From: Lachnospiraceae bacterium UBA1766
Lineage (GTDB): Bacteria; Bacillota; Clostridia; Lachnospirales; Lachnospiraceae
NCBI GenBank assembly: GCA_002314715.1
Contig: DCGY01000058.1
Location: 1-50,153 of the forward strand
Direction of reading: 5' to 3'
DNA: 50,153 nucleotides
Shown here: one piece after another, positions 1-9,253 of the stretch
Position numbering within the stretch: the stretch's first letter is position 1
Layout of the letters: each line of letters opens with the position of its first letter
Notes under the pieces: generated by a model
Told to the model about the DNA's origin: nothing
Seen by the model: the letters and a program-made list of their open reading frames with translations, nothing else
The model's database searches: none
Translations under genes and position numbers: made by a program

Positions 1-31
1 CGACGCCAAAGGCGGCATTTGTTTTTATTTT
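1..31 (+). terminator. Possible 3' arm of an upstream terminator (cut by the window edge)
   Basis: The window opens with a GC-rich run (positions 1-20) followed by a T-rich stretch (21-31), as expected of the 3' half of a rho-independent terminator whose 5' arm lies outside the window. A small internal pairing, GCC-AAA-GGC, is also present. The upstream gene cannot be seen, so this is only a plausible reading. Confidence 0.3.
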
Positions 32-49
32 AAAAAGGGGCCTTTGGTA

Positions 50-2002
50 ATGAATAAATCACAGAGAATGCGTATAAAAGCAATTGCCATTATTTTAGGC
101 ACTATTAGCATATTGGCAATTCTGATTGCAACGGCTTTTTCGTTATACATAAAGAGACTTCGGGGTGGCGATCCGTTTTTGTTTTTCCGGCCATTTCAAA
201 AGGAGATAACCACTATGGAAAATGTCTGGATCATGGAAAGTGATGCGGACAGTATTATGGTGTTTCGGGATGGAGAAATTTTCGAGTATCCTTATTCGAA
301 ATTATTGACGGATTTCGTAGAGCGCCTGACGGTTCGGGAACAGGTGGCGGATATTGAACTTACGGATGGTGAAGTATCCGGAGTAACCATTAAACAGGAT
401 ATCATCCATGGTAGAGTTTTAAGCGCGGACAGCAGTGCCATTGAGCTGGAGGAATACGGAACAATTCCTTTGCAGGATGGGTATAAAGGTTATAGACTGT
501 ATAATACACTGGAAATGAGTTCCATCGGTGATTTGTTGTTTGGCTATGACTTTGCGGATTATGTTTTGGACAAAACCGGTGAGATTTGCGCGATTTTGCT
601 TGCCAGAGAAGAAGTGATGGAAGATATACGTGTTCTGATCATGAATGAAGGCTTTCAGGAAAATTTGCATCAGGAACTGGTTATTACTTCCAATGTGGAT
701 TTTACACTGACCTATGGTTTGGTGGATGAGAAGAAAACGGTAGCATTCAAAGCCGGTGAAGAACTGGTACTTCAAAAAGACTGCGCATATTTTGAAGGGG
801 ATATTTCTAAGGCCACCGGAAATCATTTGGTGATTACGCCAAATGCACATACCGGCAAACTATATATTAAAAACATGAAGCGTGCACAGGGTGTGCCGGC
901 TTATCGTGGTATCTTTGAGGTAAAAAATACTTCCGAAGGAATGGCTCTTGTGAATGAACTTCCACTGGAGGAGTATTTGTATTCTGTTGTACCCAGTGAA
1001 ATGCCCTCCGGTTATCCGGTAGAGGCCTTAAAGACACAGGCGATTTGTGCCAGAACCTATGCTTACGGAAATATGCAGCATGCAGGGTTCCCTAAGTATG
1101 GTGCCCATGTAAACGACAGTACTTCTTTCCAGGTTTACAATAATATTCAGGAATTGGAAAAAACTACTACGGCGGTGAAGGATACCTATGGACAATTACT
1201 GGTTTCTGCCCAAACCGGTAAAGCAGCGGAAACCTATTTTTATTCCACTTCTTGTGGAGTTGGTACCGACGCCAATGTATGGAAGGGACGTGTAAGTGAG
1301 TCATTGGCATATTTGCACGGAAAACCTTTGACCAAATCCGCGGTAAAAGCAGGAGTCGAAGATGCTTCCGGACAGGAAATTCAGGCTGCAATCGCTTACG
1401 CAGAACAGTTGTCTGACAATGATACCTTTGAACGATTTATCCGTACCAAAGATCCGGATGCTTTTGAGGTGGATCAGAGCTGGTATCGTTGGGTTTATAC
1501 GGTAGAAGAGTTGGATGTGAATTTGATTTACGAGAATATGCTGAAACGACAAAAGGCTTCCAAGAATCTGGTGCTTGTATGGAACGGAAAAGAGTTTGCA
1601 ACCGGTACCGTAGAAGAATTTACGAGCGTTCAGAATATGGAAATCGTAAAGCGTAGTGTTGGCGGTGTTGCAGACGAATTGGTCCTTACCACAGATAACG
1701 GTCAATACAAAATTATCACAGAGTACAATATTCGATATATTTTTTATCAGGGGGGTAAATCCCTGAAAAATGACGGAAAAATGGGTAGCATCGGCAGTCT
1801 GATTCCCAGTGCTTATATGGTAATCGATCCGATAATGGACGGAGAAAATATGAAAGGCTTCGTTATTACCGGAGGCGGTTACGGCCATGGAGTGGGCATG
1901 TGTCAGGTGGGTTCCAAATTAATGGCGGATGAAGGTTATACCGCTTTACAGATTTTACGTTATTTCTATGATGATTGTAACATTGAATACATGTATGGAT
2001 AA
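50..2002 (+). CDS. SpoIID/LytB-domain cell-wall protein, membrane anchored
   Basis: The 650-residue protein has one N-terminal membrane segment (about residues 9-32) and a large extracytoplasmic part. The C-terminal half carries the SpoIID/LytB signature: LPLEEYLYSVVPSEMP with the presumed catalytic Glu at about residue 317, then KTQAICARTYA, and near the end GYGHGVGMCQVG (about 611-622). In B. subtilis, SpoIID is a lytic transglycosylase acting on denuded glycan during engulfment. This protein is about twice that length, with an unassigned N-terminal region of roughly 250 residues, so a general wall-remodelling role is equally likely. I chose ATG 50 because GGGG at 37-40 is well spaced from it; TTG 44 is too close. 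The next gene begins 16 nt after the stop, suggesting an operon. Confidence 0.85.
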   Translation: MNKSQRMRIKAIAIILGTISILAILIATAFSLYIKRLRGGDPFLFFRPFQKEITTMENVWIMESDADSIMVFRDGEIFEYPYSKLLTDFVERLTVREQVADIELTDGEVSGVTIKQDIIHGRVLSADSSAIELEEYGTIPLQDGYKGYRLYNTLEMSSIGDLLFGYDFADYVLDKTGEICAILLAREEVMEDIRVLIMNEGFQENLHQELVITSNVDFTLTYGLVDEKKTVAFKAGEELVLQKDCAYFEGDISKATGNHLVITPNAHTGKLYIKNMKRAQGVPAYRGIFEVKNTSEGMALVNELPLEEYLYSVVPSEMPSGYPVEALKTQAICARTYAYGNMQHAGFPKYGAHVNDSTSFQVYNNIQELEKTTTAVKDTYGQLLVSAQTGKAAETYFYSTSCGVGTDANVWKGRVSESLAYLHGKPLTKSAVKAGVEDASGQEIQAAIAYAEQLSDNDTFERFIRTKDPDAFEVDQSWYRWVYTVEELDVNLIYENMLKRQKASKNLVLVWNGKEFATGTVEEFTSVQNMEIVKRSVGGVADELVLTTDNGQYKIITEYNIRYIFYQGGKSLKNDGKMGSIGSLIPSAYMVIDPIMDGENMKGFVITGGGYGHGVGMCQVGSKLMADEGYTALQILRYFYDDCNIEYMYG

Positions 2003-2018
2003 AAAAGAGGATCTTTCA

Positions 2019-2903
2019 ATGAGTTTTATTCAAATTCTAATGGAGTTTATGGAGGATAAACGAAAATATAAAATCAATACATTTGCGGCCAGTACAGCCT
2101 TTTTCTTTTTCCTGTCGCTGGTACCTATATTGATTTTGATTTGTACGATAATGCCTTATACCCCCATTTCCGAATCCTTCCTGTTGGAAATTATTGAGAA
2201 GGTAATGTCCAATAAAGTATCCCCGTTCATGGAATCTTTGATTCATGAAATTTATGCAAAATCGGCAGGGATTTTATCGGTGGCGGCAATTGTAACCCTA
2301 TGGTCGGCAGGAAAAGGCGTGCTTGCATTGATGCAGGGACTGAATACCATTCAACAGGTGGATGACAGAAGAAATTATTTTTTGACCCGTATCGTAGCTT
2401 CGTTTTATACCTTGTGCTTTTTAATCATTGTGATTGTCTCCTTGGTCTTCCTGGTATTTGGTCAGAGTCTGGTAAATGGTATTTCCGCTCAATTCCCTGA
2501 ATTTAAAGATTTGGGTCAATTGATTATGAATATTAAACTGATACCGATTATCGTATTTATTACCTTAGTTTTTGCAGCTGTTTACGCATATGTACCGAAT
2601 CAAAAACATAGAATATCCAATCAGTTACCGGGAGCTTTTTTTGCCGCAGCGGTATGGTGTATGTTTTCCTATGGATTTTCCCTTTATGTGGAGTATTCCG
2701 ATTTCTCTATTTACGGTAGTCTGGCCATTATTATTCTGGTAATGCTGTGGTTGTATTTTTGTATGTATATTATTTTGTTCGGAGCCTATTTGAATCGTTA
2801 TTTCATCAAAGACGAGTGGTCACCCCGCAGAATGAAGGGGAATTGGAATAACCCAATCCTTCCAAAGGAAGAATTACTTGACAATCCTACGAAAAATGAC
2901 TAG
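2019..2903 (+). CDS. YihY/UPF0761 family inner membrane protein
   Basis: The 294-residue protein has about six hydrophobic segments and the features of the YihY family (historically mislabelled ribonuclease BN): FAASTAFFFFLSLVPILILI near the N-terminus, a central LWSAGKGVLALMQGLN and a C-terminal LWLYFCMYIILFGAYLNRYF. The molecular function of the family is not settled. ATG 2019 is preferred over longer in-frame starts that would overlap spoIID, because AAGAGG at 2005-2010 is suitably placed. The short charged tail is probably cytoplasmic. The stop codon lies inside the pheST promoter, so the 3' end does double duty. Confidence 0.85.
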   Translation: MSFIQILMEFMEDKRKYKINTFAASTAFFFFLSLVPILILICTIMPYTPISESFLLEIIEKVMSNKVSPFMESLIHEIYAKSAGILSVAAIVTLWSAGKGVLALMQGLNTIQQVDDRRNYFLTRIVASFYTLCFLIIVIVSLVFLVFGQSLVNGISAQFPEFKDLGQLIMNIKLIPIIVFITLVFAAVYAYVPNQKHRISNQLPGAFFAAAVWCMFSYGFSLYVEYSDFSIYGSLAIIILVMLWLYFCMYIILFGAYLNRYFIKDEWSPRRMKGNWNNPILPKEELLDNPTKND

Positions 2904-2906
2904 AAT
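2878..2906 (+). promoter_or_regulatory. SigA-type promoter of the pheST T-box transcript
   Basis: TTGACA at 2878-2883 and TAGAAT at 2901-2906 are separated by exactly 17 nt. Transcription would begin near 2913, just before the T-box leader. The element overlaps the last codons of the YihY-family gene. Confidence 0.8.
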
Positions 2907-2912
2907 AGTAGA

Positions 2913-3176
2913 AAGTTAAAAGCAATGATGGTGCAGGGCAATTGCTCACAGGGTAGTTTGTTCCGACAGAGAGAGTGGGTCACCGGCTGTAAGCCCGCTT
3001 CGGGAAATAAGTTATCTGAATTTCACACCGTAGCTGTTCAGGGGAAGACAGAAATGTTTGTAGTTTGAACCGATTTGTACGCGTTAAGTATGGAGAGTGT
3101 CTGTATGGATATATACAGGAAATAGGGTGGTACCGCGATAATTCGTCCCTTGCAGTTTTTGCTGCAAGGGACTTTC
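2913..3176 (+). promoter_or_regulatory. T-box leader (tRNA-Phe sensing) upstream of pheS
   Basis: This is the only gene-free stretch over 300 bases. The canonical T-box sequence GGGTGGTACCGCG lies at 3125-3137, followed by a strong terminator hairpin. Upstream sequence around 2968-3060 resembles Stem I, including AGAGAGTGGGTCACCGG. The candidate specifier codon is TTC (Phe) at 3022-3024 in the context GAATTTCACA, which fits the downstream gene. In this class, uncharged tRNA binds the specifier and the T-box bulge, stabilising the antiterminator so that phenylalanine starvation raises pheST expression. The specifier was assigned by eye, not by folding. Confidence 0.93.
3145..3176 (+). terminator. 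T-box regulated terminator hairpin
   Basis: An 11-bp perfect stem pairs 3145-3155 (GTCCCTTGCAG) with 3162-3172 (CTGCAAGGGAC), followed by a short T-rich tail. The hairpin is mutually exclusive with the antiterminator formed with the T-box sequence at 3125-3137. Confidence 0.9.
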
Positions 3177-3236
3177 TATTGTGAGAAACAAAAACAAGTA
3201 AATAAGCTATTAATATTTTCAAGGAGGATATATTTG

Positions 3237-4265
3237 ATGAACGACAGACTTTCAGGCATCAAACAGGAAATTTTGGATGGAATTGATCAGCTTCACAATT
3301 CCAAAGCTGCTTATGAGTTTCGTAAGCAATTTATGGACAACAAAACCGGTAAAATCGGTCAGTTGATGAAGGAAATGAAGAATATTGCACCGGAAGAAAG
3401 AGCAAACTTTGGTAAGGGTGTAAATGAGTTAAAGGAATGGGCATTGCAGTACTTTGATGAGTTGGATGCCAAGATGAAAGCAAAAGAAATGGAGATGCGT
3501 TACGAGTCTGAAAAGATTGATGTAACCATGCCCGCGGCAGAAGAGCAGACCGGTAACCTTCATCCCATTACCCAGACCAGAAATCAGATTATTGATATTT
3601 TTGCAGGTATGGGCTTCGAGGTGTTCGAGAATAAGGAAATTGAAAACGATTATTATAACTTTACCGCATTGAATACACCTAAGGATCATCCCGCAAGAGA
3701 TATGCAGGATACCTTCTATTTATCTCCGGAATACCTTCTTGCAACTCAGACTTCCGCAGCGCAGATTCATGCGATGGAGACCAAGGAACTTCCAATCAAG
3801 ATTCTTTGCCCCGGTAAAGTATTCCGTTCCGATGATGATGCAACTCATTCTCCCATGTTCCATCAGATGGAGGGTCTTGTAGTAGATAAGAAGATTACTC
3901 TTTGTGATTTGAAAGGTATGTTGGATGTGTTCGTAAAGAAAATTTACGGAGAGTCAACCACAACCCGTCTGCGTCCTTCCTATTTCCCTTTCACAGAGCC
4001 TTCTGTAGAAGTGGATGTAAGCTGCTTTGAGTGTGGTGGTAAGGGCTGTAAGCTTTGTAAAGGTACCGGTTGGATTGAAATCCTTGGTGGTGGTATTGTA
4101 AACAAGAAGGTACTGGAAAATTGTGGTATTGATTCCGATAAGTACAGCGGTTTGGCTTTTGGTATCGGTATTGAGCGTACTGCAATGTTAAAATACGGCA
4201 TTAATAACATTAAGTTATTGTTTGAATCTGATCTGCGCGTACTTGAGCAGGTTAAGGATAACTAA
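3237..4265 (+). CDS. pheS: Phenylalanyl-tRNA synthetase alpha subunit
   Basis: PheS is the catalytic subunit of the cytoplasmic alpha2-beta2 synthetase that charges tRNA-Phe. The 342-residue product has the usual bacterial length. Class II motif 2 appears as FRSDDDATHSPMFHQMEG and motif 3 as GLAFGIGIERTAMLKYG; the insertion CFECGGKGCKLCKGTG carries the cysteine set common in this subunit. ATG 3237 is preceded by AAGGAGG at 3221-3227. An in-frame upstream start at 3150 lies inside the T-box terminator and is rejected. pheT follows after 17 nt, and expression should depend on the T-box leader. Confidence 0.97.
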   Translation: MNDRLSGIKQEILDGIDQLHNSKAAYEFRKQFMDNKTGKIGQLMKEMKNIAPEERANFGKGVNELKEWALQYFDELDAKMKAKEMEMRYESEKIDVTMPAAEEQTGNLHPITQTRNQIIDIFAGMGFEVFENKEIENDYYNFTALNTPKDHPARDMQDTFYLSPEYLLATQTSAAQIHAMETKELPIKILCPGKVFRSDDDATHSPMFHQMEGLVVDKKITLCDLKGMLDVFVKKIYGESTTTRLRPSYFPFTEPSVEVDVSCFECGGKGCKLCKGTGWIEILGGGIVNKKVLENCGIDSDKYSGLAFGIGIERTAMLKYGINNIKLLFESDLRVLEQVKDN

Positions 4266-4282
4266 GGATGGAGGTTTAGAAT

Positions 4283-6703
4283 ATGTTAGTACCTTTGAGT
4301 TGGTTAAAAGATTATGTTGATATTGATATCACACCCCAGGAATTGGAAAAGAAGCTGTTCTCCTGTGGTTTTGAAGTAGAAGAATTGATTGAAGTTGGTA
4401 AAGAAGTATCCAAGGTAGTAGTTGGTTTGGTTGAGGAGTGTGATCCGATTCCGGAAACCCATCTTCATGTTTGTAAAGTAAATGCCGGTGAGCACGGTAC
4501 CTTTCAGGTATGCTGTGGTGCAGACAATGTGTGCGCAGGTGGAAAGTTCCCGGTAGCCTTGGTCGGCGCAACTGTTTATATGACCGCAAAGGATCATAAG
4601 ACCGTAGAAGGTACCATGACCATTAAGAAGGGCAAACTTCGCGGCTATGAGTCAGAAGGTATGCTTTGCTCCGGTACAGAACTTGGTGTCAATGACAATA
4701 TGTTCCCCGGCGGAGATTACAACGGACTTTTGGTTCTTCCTGAGGATGCTGTTGTAGGTACGGATGTAAAGCCTATGCTTGGTTTGGATGATTGGATTTT
4801 TGATATTTCCATTACTGCAAACAGACCGGATTGTCAGAGTATTCTTGGTATCGCCAGAGAAGTGGCTGCAGTGTTAAACAAAGAATTAAAGATGCCTGCA
4901 TTGGATTACACCGAGACTTCCGTAGAAAAGGAAGGCTTCCGGGTAACCGTAGACGCACAGGATCTTTGCCCAAGATACATCGGACATTATGTTTATGATG
5001 TGAAAATTGCGGAATCTCCTCTTTGGATGAAGAGAAGACTTGCCTTGGTAGGTCAGGACGCTATCTCCAATATTGTGGATATTACCAATTATGTCATGCT
5101 GGAAATGGGACAGCCCATGCATGCATTCGATTATGATTATTTAGAGGGAAATGCAATCCATGTAAGACGCGCCGGCGATGGTGAAAAGATTGTTACTCTG
5201 GATTCCCAGGAATATGAACTTACCTCCAATAACCTTGTGATTTGTGATGGTGTGAAGCCGGTAGCTTTGGCCGGCGTTATGGGTGGCTTGAATTCCGAAA
5301 TTCGTGAGACCACCAAGGAAGTTGTTTTCGAGTCTGCTAAATTTGCCCGTGACAATATCCGTAAGACCTCCAGAAGCTTAGGAAAGCGTACGGACGCCAG
5401 TGCGAAGTATGAGAAGGGTGTCGATGAATTTGCAACCATTCATGCTATGAAAAGAGCGCTTCACTTAATTGAAGAGTTAAATTGCGGTAAGGTTTCCTGC
5501 ACCCATGTAGACGTAAACACCGGAAACTCCATTGAACCCAAGGAGATGAAGGTTAGCATTCAGAGAGTAAATGATGTACTTGGTATCGAGGTTCCCAATG
5601 AGGAAATTCTTCGTATCATGAAGAATCTTTGCTTCCAGCCTAAGATTGACGGAGATGAGCTTACTCTGATGGTACCTGCTTATCGTGAAGATATGGAATC
5701 TTATCCGGATGTGGCCGAAGAAGTCATTCGTATGTATGGTTATGAGCATGTGATTCCCGCATTTATGCCTGCAGCACAGGTTACCATGGGTGGAATGACC
5801 CAGAAGCAGAAAAAGGAGTTGAAGTTAAAGAGAGACCTCTGTGCACTTGGTGCCTATGAGTGTATCCATTATTCCTTCTTCTCTCCGGCAGATTTGGATT
5901 TGCTTCGTCTTCCGCAGGATGCTCCCGAGAGAACTGCGATTCGTTTGATTAATCCGATCAACGAGGATTTATCCCTTATGAGAACCACTTTGGCTGCTTC
6001 CATGCTGAATGCAATTGGCCGTAATCAGAAGAAGGGCAATTTGGAAGGAAGATTGTACGAAATCGGTAAGATTTTTGTGCCTAAGGAATTGCCTCTGACC
6101 GATTATCCCGATGAGCGCAATCGCCTCTGCATCGGTGTGTTTGGTGACAGGGAAAGCTTCTTCACCTTAAAGGGTATGGCAGAGAAGGTGGCAGAAAGTC
6201 TGTTTGTGAAGTTTGAATATGTACCTGCAAAGAAGACCTTCCTCCATCCTTATCAGACCGCTGCAATTCTTTGCAACGGTGTGGAAATCGGTTATCTGGG
6301 TAAGGTTGCTTATGAAGTAAAGAATGATTTGGATCTTCGTACCGATGCTTATCTTTTGGAAATCGATGTACGCATGATTCCCGGATTATACGAGGCAAAG
6401 ACTTCCTTTGCACCTTTGTCAAAATTCGCAGATGAGAAGCGTGACCTTGCCCTTGTAATGGATCGCTCCATTACCTGTGGTCAGGTAGAAGAGATTATCC
6501 GCAATTCCTGCAAATACATTAAGGGCATTAAGCTTTTCGATGTATACGAGGGAGAGCAGATTCCCAAGGAGAAGAGAAGTATGGCATTTAATATTCACTT
6601 CGTTCCCCAGGATGAGGCTTTTGAGGCAGAATCCGTTGATAATTTCGTAAAGAAGATTTTGAAGAACTTAAAGAATCAGTTGGATATTGATCTTCGTTCT
6701 TAA
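4283..6703 (+). CDS. pheT: Phenylalanyl-tRNA synthetase beta subunit
   Basis: The 806-residue protein has the full PheT length. An N-terminal EMAP/tRNA-binding-like region (about 40-150) is followed by the B3/B4 editing region, the B5 region and a C-terminal anticodon-binding FDX-ACB domain (LSKFADEKRDLALVMD, about residue 712 on). PheT contributes tRNA recognition and hydrolyses mischarged Tyr-tRNA-Phe. It forms a two-gene operon with pheS under T-box control, closed by a terminator directly after the stop codon. ATG 4283 is preceded by GGAGG at 4270-4274. Confidence 0.97.
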   Translation: MLVPLSWLKDYVDIDITPQELEKKLFSCGFEVEELIEVGKEVSKVVVGLVEECDPIPETHLHVCKVNAGEHGTFQVCCGADNVCAGGKFPVALVGATVYMTAKDHKTVEGTMTIKKGKLRGYESEGMLCSGTELGVNDNMFPGGDYNGLLVLPEDAVVGTDVKPMLGLDDWIFDISITANRPDCQSILGIAREVAAVLNKELKMPALDYTETSVEKEGFRVTVDAQDLCPRYIGHYVYDVKIAESPLWMKRRLALVGQDAISNIVDITNYVMLEMGQPMHAFDYDYLEGNAIHVRRAGDGEKIVTLDSQEYELTSNNLVICDGVKPVALAGVMGGLNSEIRETTKEVVFESAKFARDNIRKTSRSLGKRTDASAKYEKGVDEFATIHAMKRALHLIEELNCGKVSCTHVDVNTGNSIEPKEMKVSIQRVNDVLGIEVPNEEILRIMKNLCFQPKIDGDELTLMVPAYREDMESYPDVAEEVIRMYGYEHVIPAFMPAAQVTMGGMTQKQKKELKLKRDLCALGAYECIHYSFFSPADLDLLRLPQDAPERTAIRLINPINEDLSLMRTTLAASMLNAIGRNQKKGNLEGRLYEIGKIFVPKELPLTDYPDERNRLCIGVFGDRESFFTLKGMAEKVAESLFVKFEYVPAKKTFLHPYQTAAILCNGVEIGYLGKVAYEVKNDLDLRTDAYLLEIDVRMIPGLYEAKTSFAPLSKFADEKRDLALVMDRSITCGQVEEIIRNSCKYIKGIKLFDVYEGEQIPKEKRSMAFNIHFVPQDEAFEAESVDNFVKKILKNLKNQLDIDLRS

Positions 6704-6705
6704 GC

Positions 6706-6742
6706 AGTTTGGCCTGTTATTATGACAGGCCTAAACTTTTCT
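6706..6742 (+). terminator. Rho-independent terminator of pheST
   Basis: A long stem pairs AGTTTGGCCTGT (6706-6717) with ACAGGCCTAAACT (about 6725-6737), with a single bulged base, followed by TTTTCT. It ends the pheST unit and shows that any start for the next gene at 6709 is spurious. Confidence 0.85.
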
Positions 6743-6765
6743 ATGGCAGAAAGGATTTTAATGTG

Positions 6766-8178
6766 ATGAAAAAGAATGCATGGGAATCTTACAACAGCAA
6801 GCAATTAAAAGAATTGGAAACATTAAATGCCGGCTATCGCAGCTTTTTGGATAATGGAAAAACAGAGCGGGAATGTGTGGACACCATAGTCAATATGGCA
6901 GAACAGTACGGATTTCGTGAATTGAATACATTGATAAAGAATGATACGGAGCTGAAGCCGGGAGATCAGGTGTACTCCGTATGGATGAATAAATCCATTA
7001 TTTTGTTCCGTATCGGAGAAGAAGGCTTTTTGCAGGGCATGAATATTCTGGGCGCGCATATTGACAGCCCGAGAATGGATGTAAAGCAAAATCCTCTGTA
7101 TGAAGACGGTGGATTTGCGTATCTGGATACCCATTATTACGGTGGTGTGAAGAAGTACCAGTGGGTTACCCTTCCTTTATCCATCCATGGAGTGGTAGTG
7201 AAAAAGGATGGAACCACTGTAATCGTAAATATTGGGGATCAGGAAGACGACCCGGTATTTTTTGTATCCGATTTGCTGATTCATCTGGCACAGGATCAAT
7301 TGGAGAAAAAGGCAGCAAAGGTAATCGAGGGCGAAGCATTGGATTTGATTATCGGCAATAAGCCTTTGGTGCTTGGCAAAAAGGATAAAGACAAAGATAA
7401 GAAAGAGGCCAAGGAAGCTGTAAAGGCCGGCGTTTTGGATATTTTGAAACAAACCTATGATATCGAAGAAGAGGATTTTGTTTCGGCGGAATTGGAAATC
7501 GTACCTGCAGGAAAGGCCAGAGAAGCCGGCTTTGACCGTAGTATGATTTTGGCATACGGACAGGATGACAGAGTATGTGCATATACTTCTTTAATGGCAG
7601 CACTCGACGTAAAGACAGCCAAGAGAACCCTCTGCTGTATCCTGGTGGATAAGGAGGAAATCGGTTCTGTAGGTGCTACCGGTATGCGTTCCCATTTCTT
7701 TGAGAATGCGGTGGCTGAGGTGATGAACCTTTGTGGACAGTACAGTGAACTGAATTTGAGAAGATGCCTTGCAGGCAGTTGTATGCTTTCTTCCGATGTA
7801 AGCAGTGCATATGATCCTTCCTATGCTTCCTGCTTTGATAAGAAAAATGTAGCTTATATGGGCAATGGTTTAGTGCTTATGAAATTTACCGGGGCCAGAG
7901 GAAAATCCGGTTCCAATGATGCCAATGCAGAATATTTGGCAAAACTGCGTCAAACCTTTGAAGAAAAGAAAGTATTCTTCCAGACGGCAGAGCTTGGCAA
8001 GGTGGATGTAGGTGGTGGCGGTACCATCGCATACATTCTGGCACTTTATGGCATGAATGTGATTGACAGCGGTGTGGCGGTATTGAATATGCATGCGCCC
8101 TGGGAAGCAACCAGCAAGGCAGATATTTACGAAGCGTACAAGGGCTATAAGGCTTTTGCAGAGATGGAGATGGAGTAG
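6766..8178 (+). CDS. M18 family metallo-aminopeptidase
   Basis: The 470-residue protein belongs to the M18 (aspartyl aminopeptidase-like) family, zinc exopeptidases that trim N-terminal residues from peptides in the cytoplasm. Visible metal-site motifs are GAHIDSPRMD, DKEEIGSVGATGMRS and VSSAYDPSYA, with a His near the C-terminus (LNMHAPWE). A Lys-rich loop (KKDKDKDKKEAKEA, about residues 205-218) lies before the dimerisation region and resembles the variable loop of bacterial M18 enzymes. I chose ATG 6766 because AAGGA at 6751-6755 fits it; GTG 6763 is possible. queA begins 2 nt after the stop, so the two are probably co-transcribed. Confidence 0.92.
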   Translation: MKKNAWESYNSKQLKELETLNAGYRSFLDNGKTERECVDTIVNMAEQYGFRELNTLIKNDTELKPGDQVYSVWMNKSIILFRIGEEGFLQGMNILGAHIDSPRMDVKQNPLYEDGGFAYLDTHYYGGVKKYQWVTLPLSIHGVVVKKDGTTVIVNIGDQEDDPVFFVSDLLIHLAQDQLEKKAAKVIEGEALDLIIGNKPLVLGKKDKDKDKKEAKEAVKAGVLDILKQTYDIEEEDFVSAELEIVPAGKAREAGFDRSMILAYGQDDRVCAYTSLMAALDVKTAKRTLCCILVDKEEIGSVGATGMRSHFFENAVAEVMNLCGQYSELNLRRCLAGSCMLSSDVSSAYDPSYASCFDKKNVAYMGNGLVLMKFTGARGKSGSNDANAEYLAKLRQTFEEKKVFFQTAELGKVDVGGGGTIAYILALYGMNVIDSGVAVLNMHAPWEATSKADIYEAYKGYKAFAEMEME

Positions 8179-8180
8179 AT

Positions 8181-9221
8181 TTGAAAAAGTCGGATTTTTA
8201 TTTTGATTTACCGGAAGAATTGATTGCGCAGGATCCTTTGGAGGATCGTTCTTCTTCCAGATTGTTGTGTTTGGATAAGCATACCGGTGCCGTAGAACAT
8301 CATATCTTTAAGGAGATTGTTGATTATCTGGAGCCGGGAGATTGTTTGGTATTAAACAATACAAAGGTTATTCCCGCAAGACTTTTGGGCGAGCGGGAAG
8401 GAACCGGCGCACATGTAGAGTTACTGCTTTTAAAACGTCGGGACCAGGATGTATGGGAGACCTTGGTTCGCCCGGGGAAAAAGTGTAAACCCGGTACCTT
8501 TGTAACCTTTGGGGACGGACTTCTTCGAGGTGAGATTTTGGATACGGTGGAAGAAGGAAACCGTTTGGTGAAGTTTACCTATGAGGGAATCTTTGAGGAA
8601 GTATTGGATCGCTTGGGAGAGATGCCTTTGCCACCTTATATTACCCATAAGCTTCAGGATAAGGGACGTTATCAGACCGTTTATGCCAAGTATGAGGGAT
8701 CCGCGGCAGCCCCTACGGCAGGCTTACACTTTACCAAGGGACTTTTGCAGCAAATTGCCGAGAAACAGGTGAATATCGCGTTTGTAACTTTGCATGTGGG
8801 ACTGGGTACTTTTCGTCCTGTGAAGGAAGAGGATATTCTAAATCATCATATGCACTCCGAGTATTATGAAATCACCAAAGAAACCGCAGACTTGATAAAT
8901 GCTACCAAGAAGGCCGGTAAAAGGGTGATTTGTGTGGGCACCACCAGTACCCGTACGGTGGAAAGCGCTGCAGATGAAAACGGTACAGTAATTCCCGGTA
9001 GCGGAAATACGGAAATTTTTATTTATCCGGGATATCAATTTAAGGTTTTGGATGCTTTGATTACCAACTTCCACCTGCCGGAGTCTACATTGGTAATGCT
9101 GGTAAGTGCTTTGGCCGGTCGGGAAAATGTTTTGGCCGCATACAAGGAGGCAGTTGATTTAAGATATCGATTCTTTAGCTTTGGAGATGCGATGTTTATT
9201 GCGGATTTTTCTAAGAAATGA
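8181..9221 (+). CDS. queA: S-adenosylmethionine:tRNA ribosyltransferase-isomerase
   Basis: QueA transfers and isomerises the ribosyl moiety of SAM onto preQ1-modified tRNA, giving epoxyqueuosine at position 34 of GUN-anticodon tRNAs. The 346-residue length is typical. Family motifs include the N-terminal KKSDFYFDLPEELIAQ, then LVLNNTKVIPARLLG, AAPTAGLHFT, LHVGLGTFRPV and the C-terminal NFHLPESTLVMLVSAL. Translation starts at TTG 8181; the family N-terminus aligns exactly there, and GGAG repeats in the tail of the preceding gene supply the ribosome-binding site. Other queuosine genes are not in the window. Confidence 0.97.
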   Translation: MKKSDFYFDLPEELIAQDPLEDRSSSRLLCLDKHTGAVEHHIFKEIVDYLEPGDCLVLNNTKVIPARLLGEREGTGAHVELLLLKRRDQDVWETLVRPGKKCKPGTFVTFGDGLLRGEILDTVEEGNRLVKFTYEGIFEEVLDRLGEMPLPPYITHKLQDKGRYQTVYAKYEGSAAAPTAGLHFTKGLLQQIAEKQVNIAFVTLHVGLGTFRPVKEEDILNHHMHSEYYEITKETADLINATKKAGKRVICVGTTSTRTVESAADENGTVIPGSGNTEIFIYPGYQFKVLDALITNFHLPESTLVMLVSALAGRENVLAAYKEAVDLRYRFFSFGDAMFIADFSKK

Positions 9222-9227
9222 TATAAT
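9199..9227 (+). promoter_or_regulatory. SigA-type promoter for the PilZ-VanZ pair
   Basis: TTGCGG (9199-9204) and TATAAT (9222-9227) are separated by 17 nt, overlapping the end of queA. The start point would be near 9234, about 20 nt before the PilZ gene. Confidence 0.65.
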
Positions 9228-9253
9228 AATTTCCATTAGGGAGGTATTTATTT

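Noticed and set aside
3150..3236. Upstream in-frame start for pheS
   Set aside because: It lies within the T-box terminator; AAGGAGG before ATG 3237 sets the start.
6709..6765. Upstream TTG start for the M18 peptidase
   Set aside because: It lies inside the pheST terminator; AAGGA at 6751-6755 supports ATG 6766.
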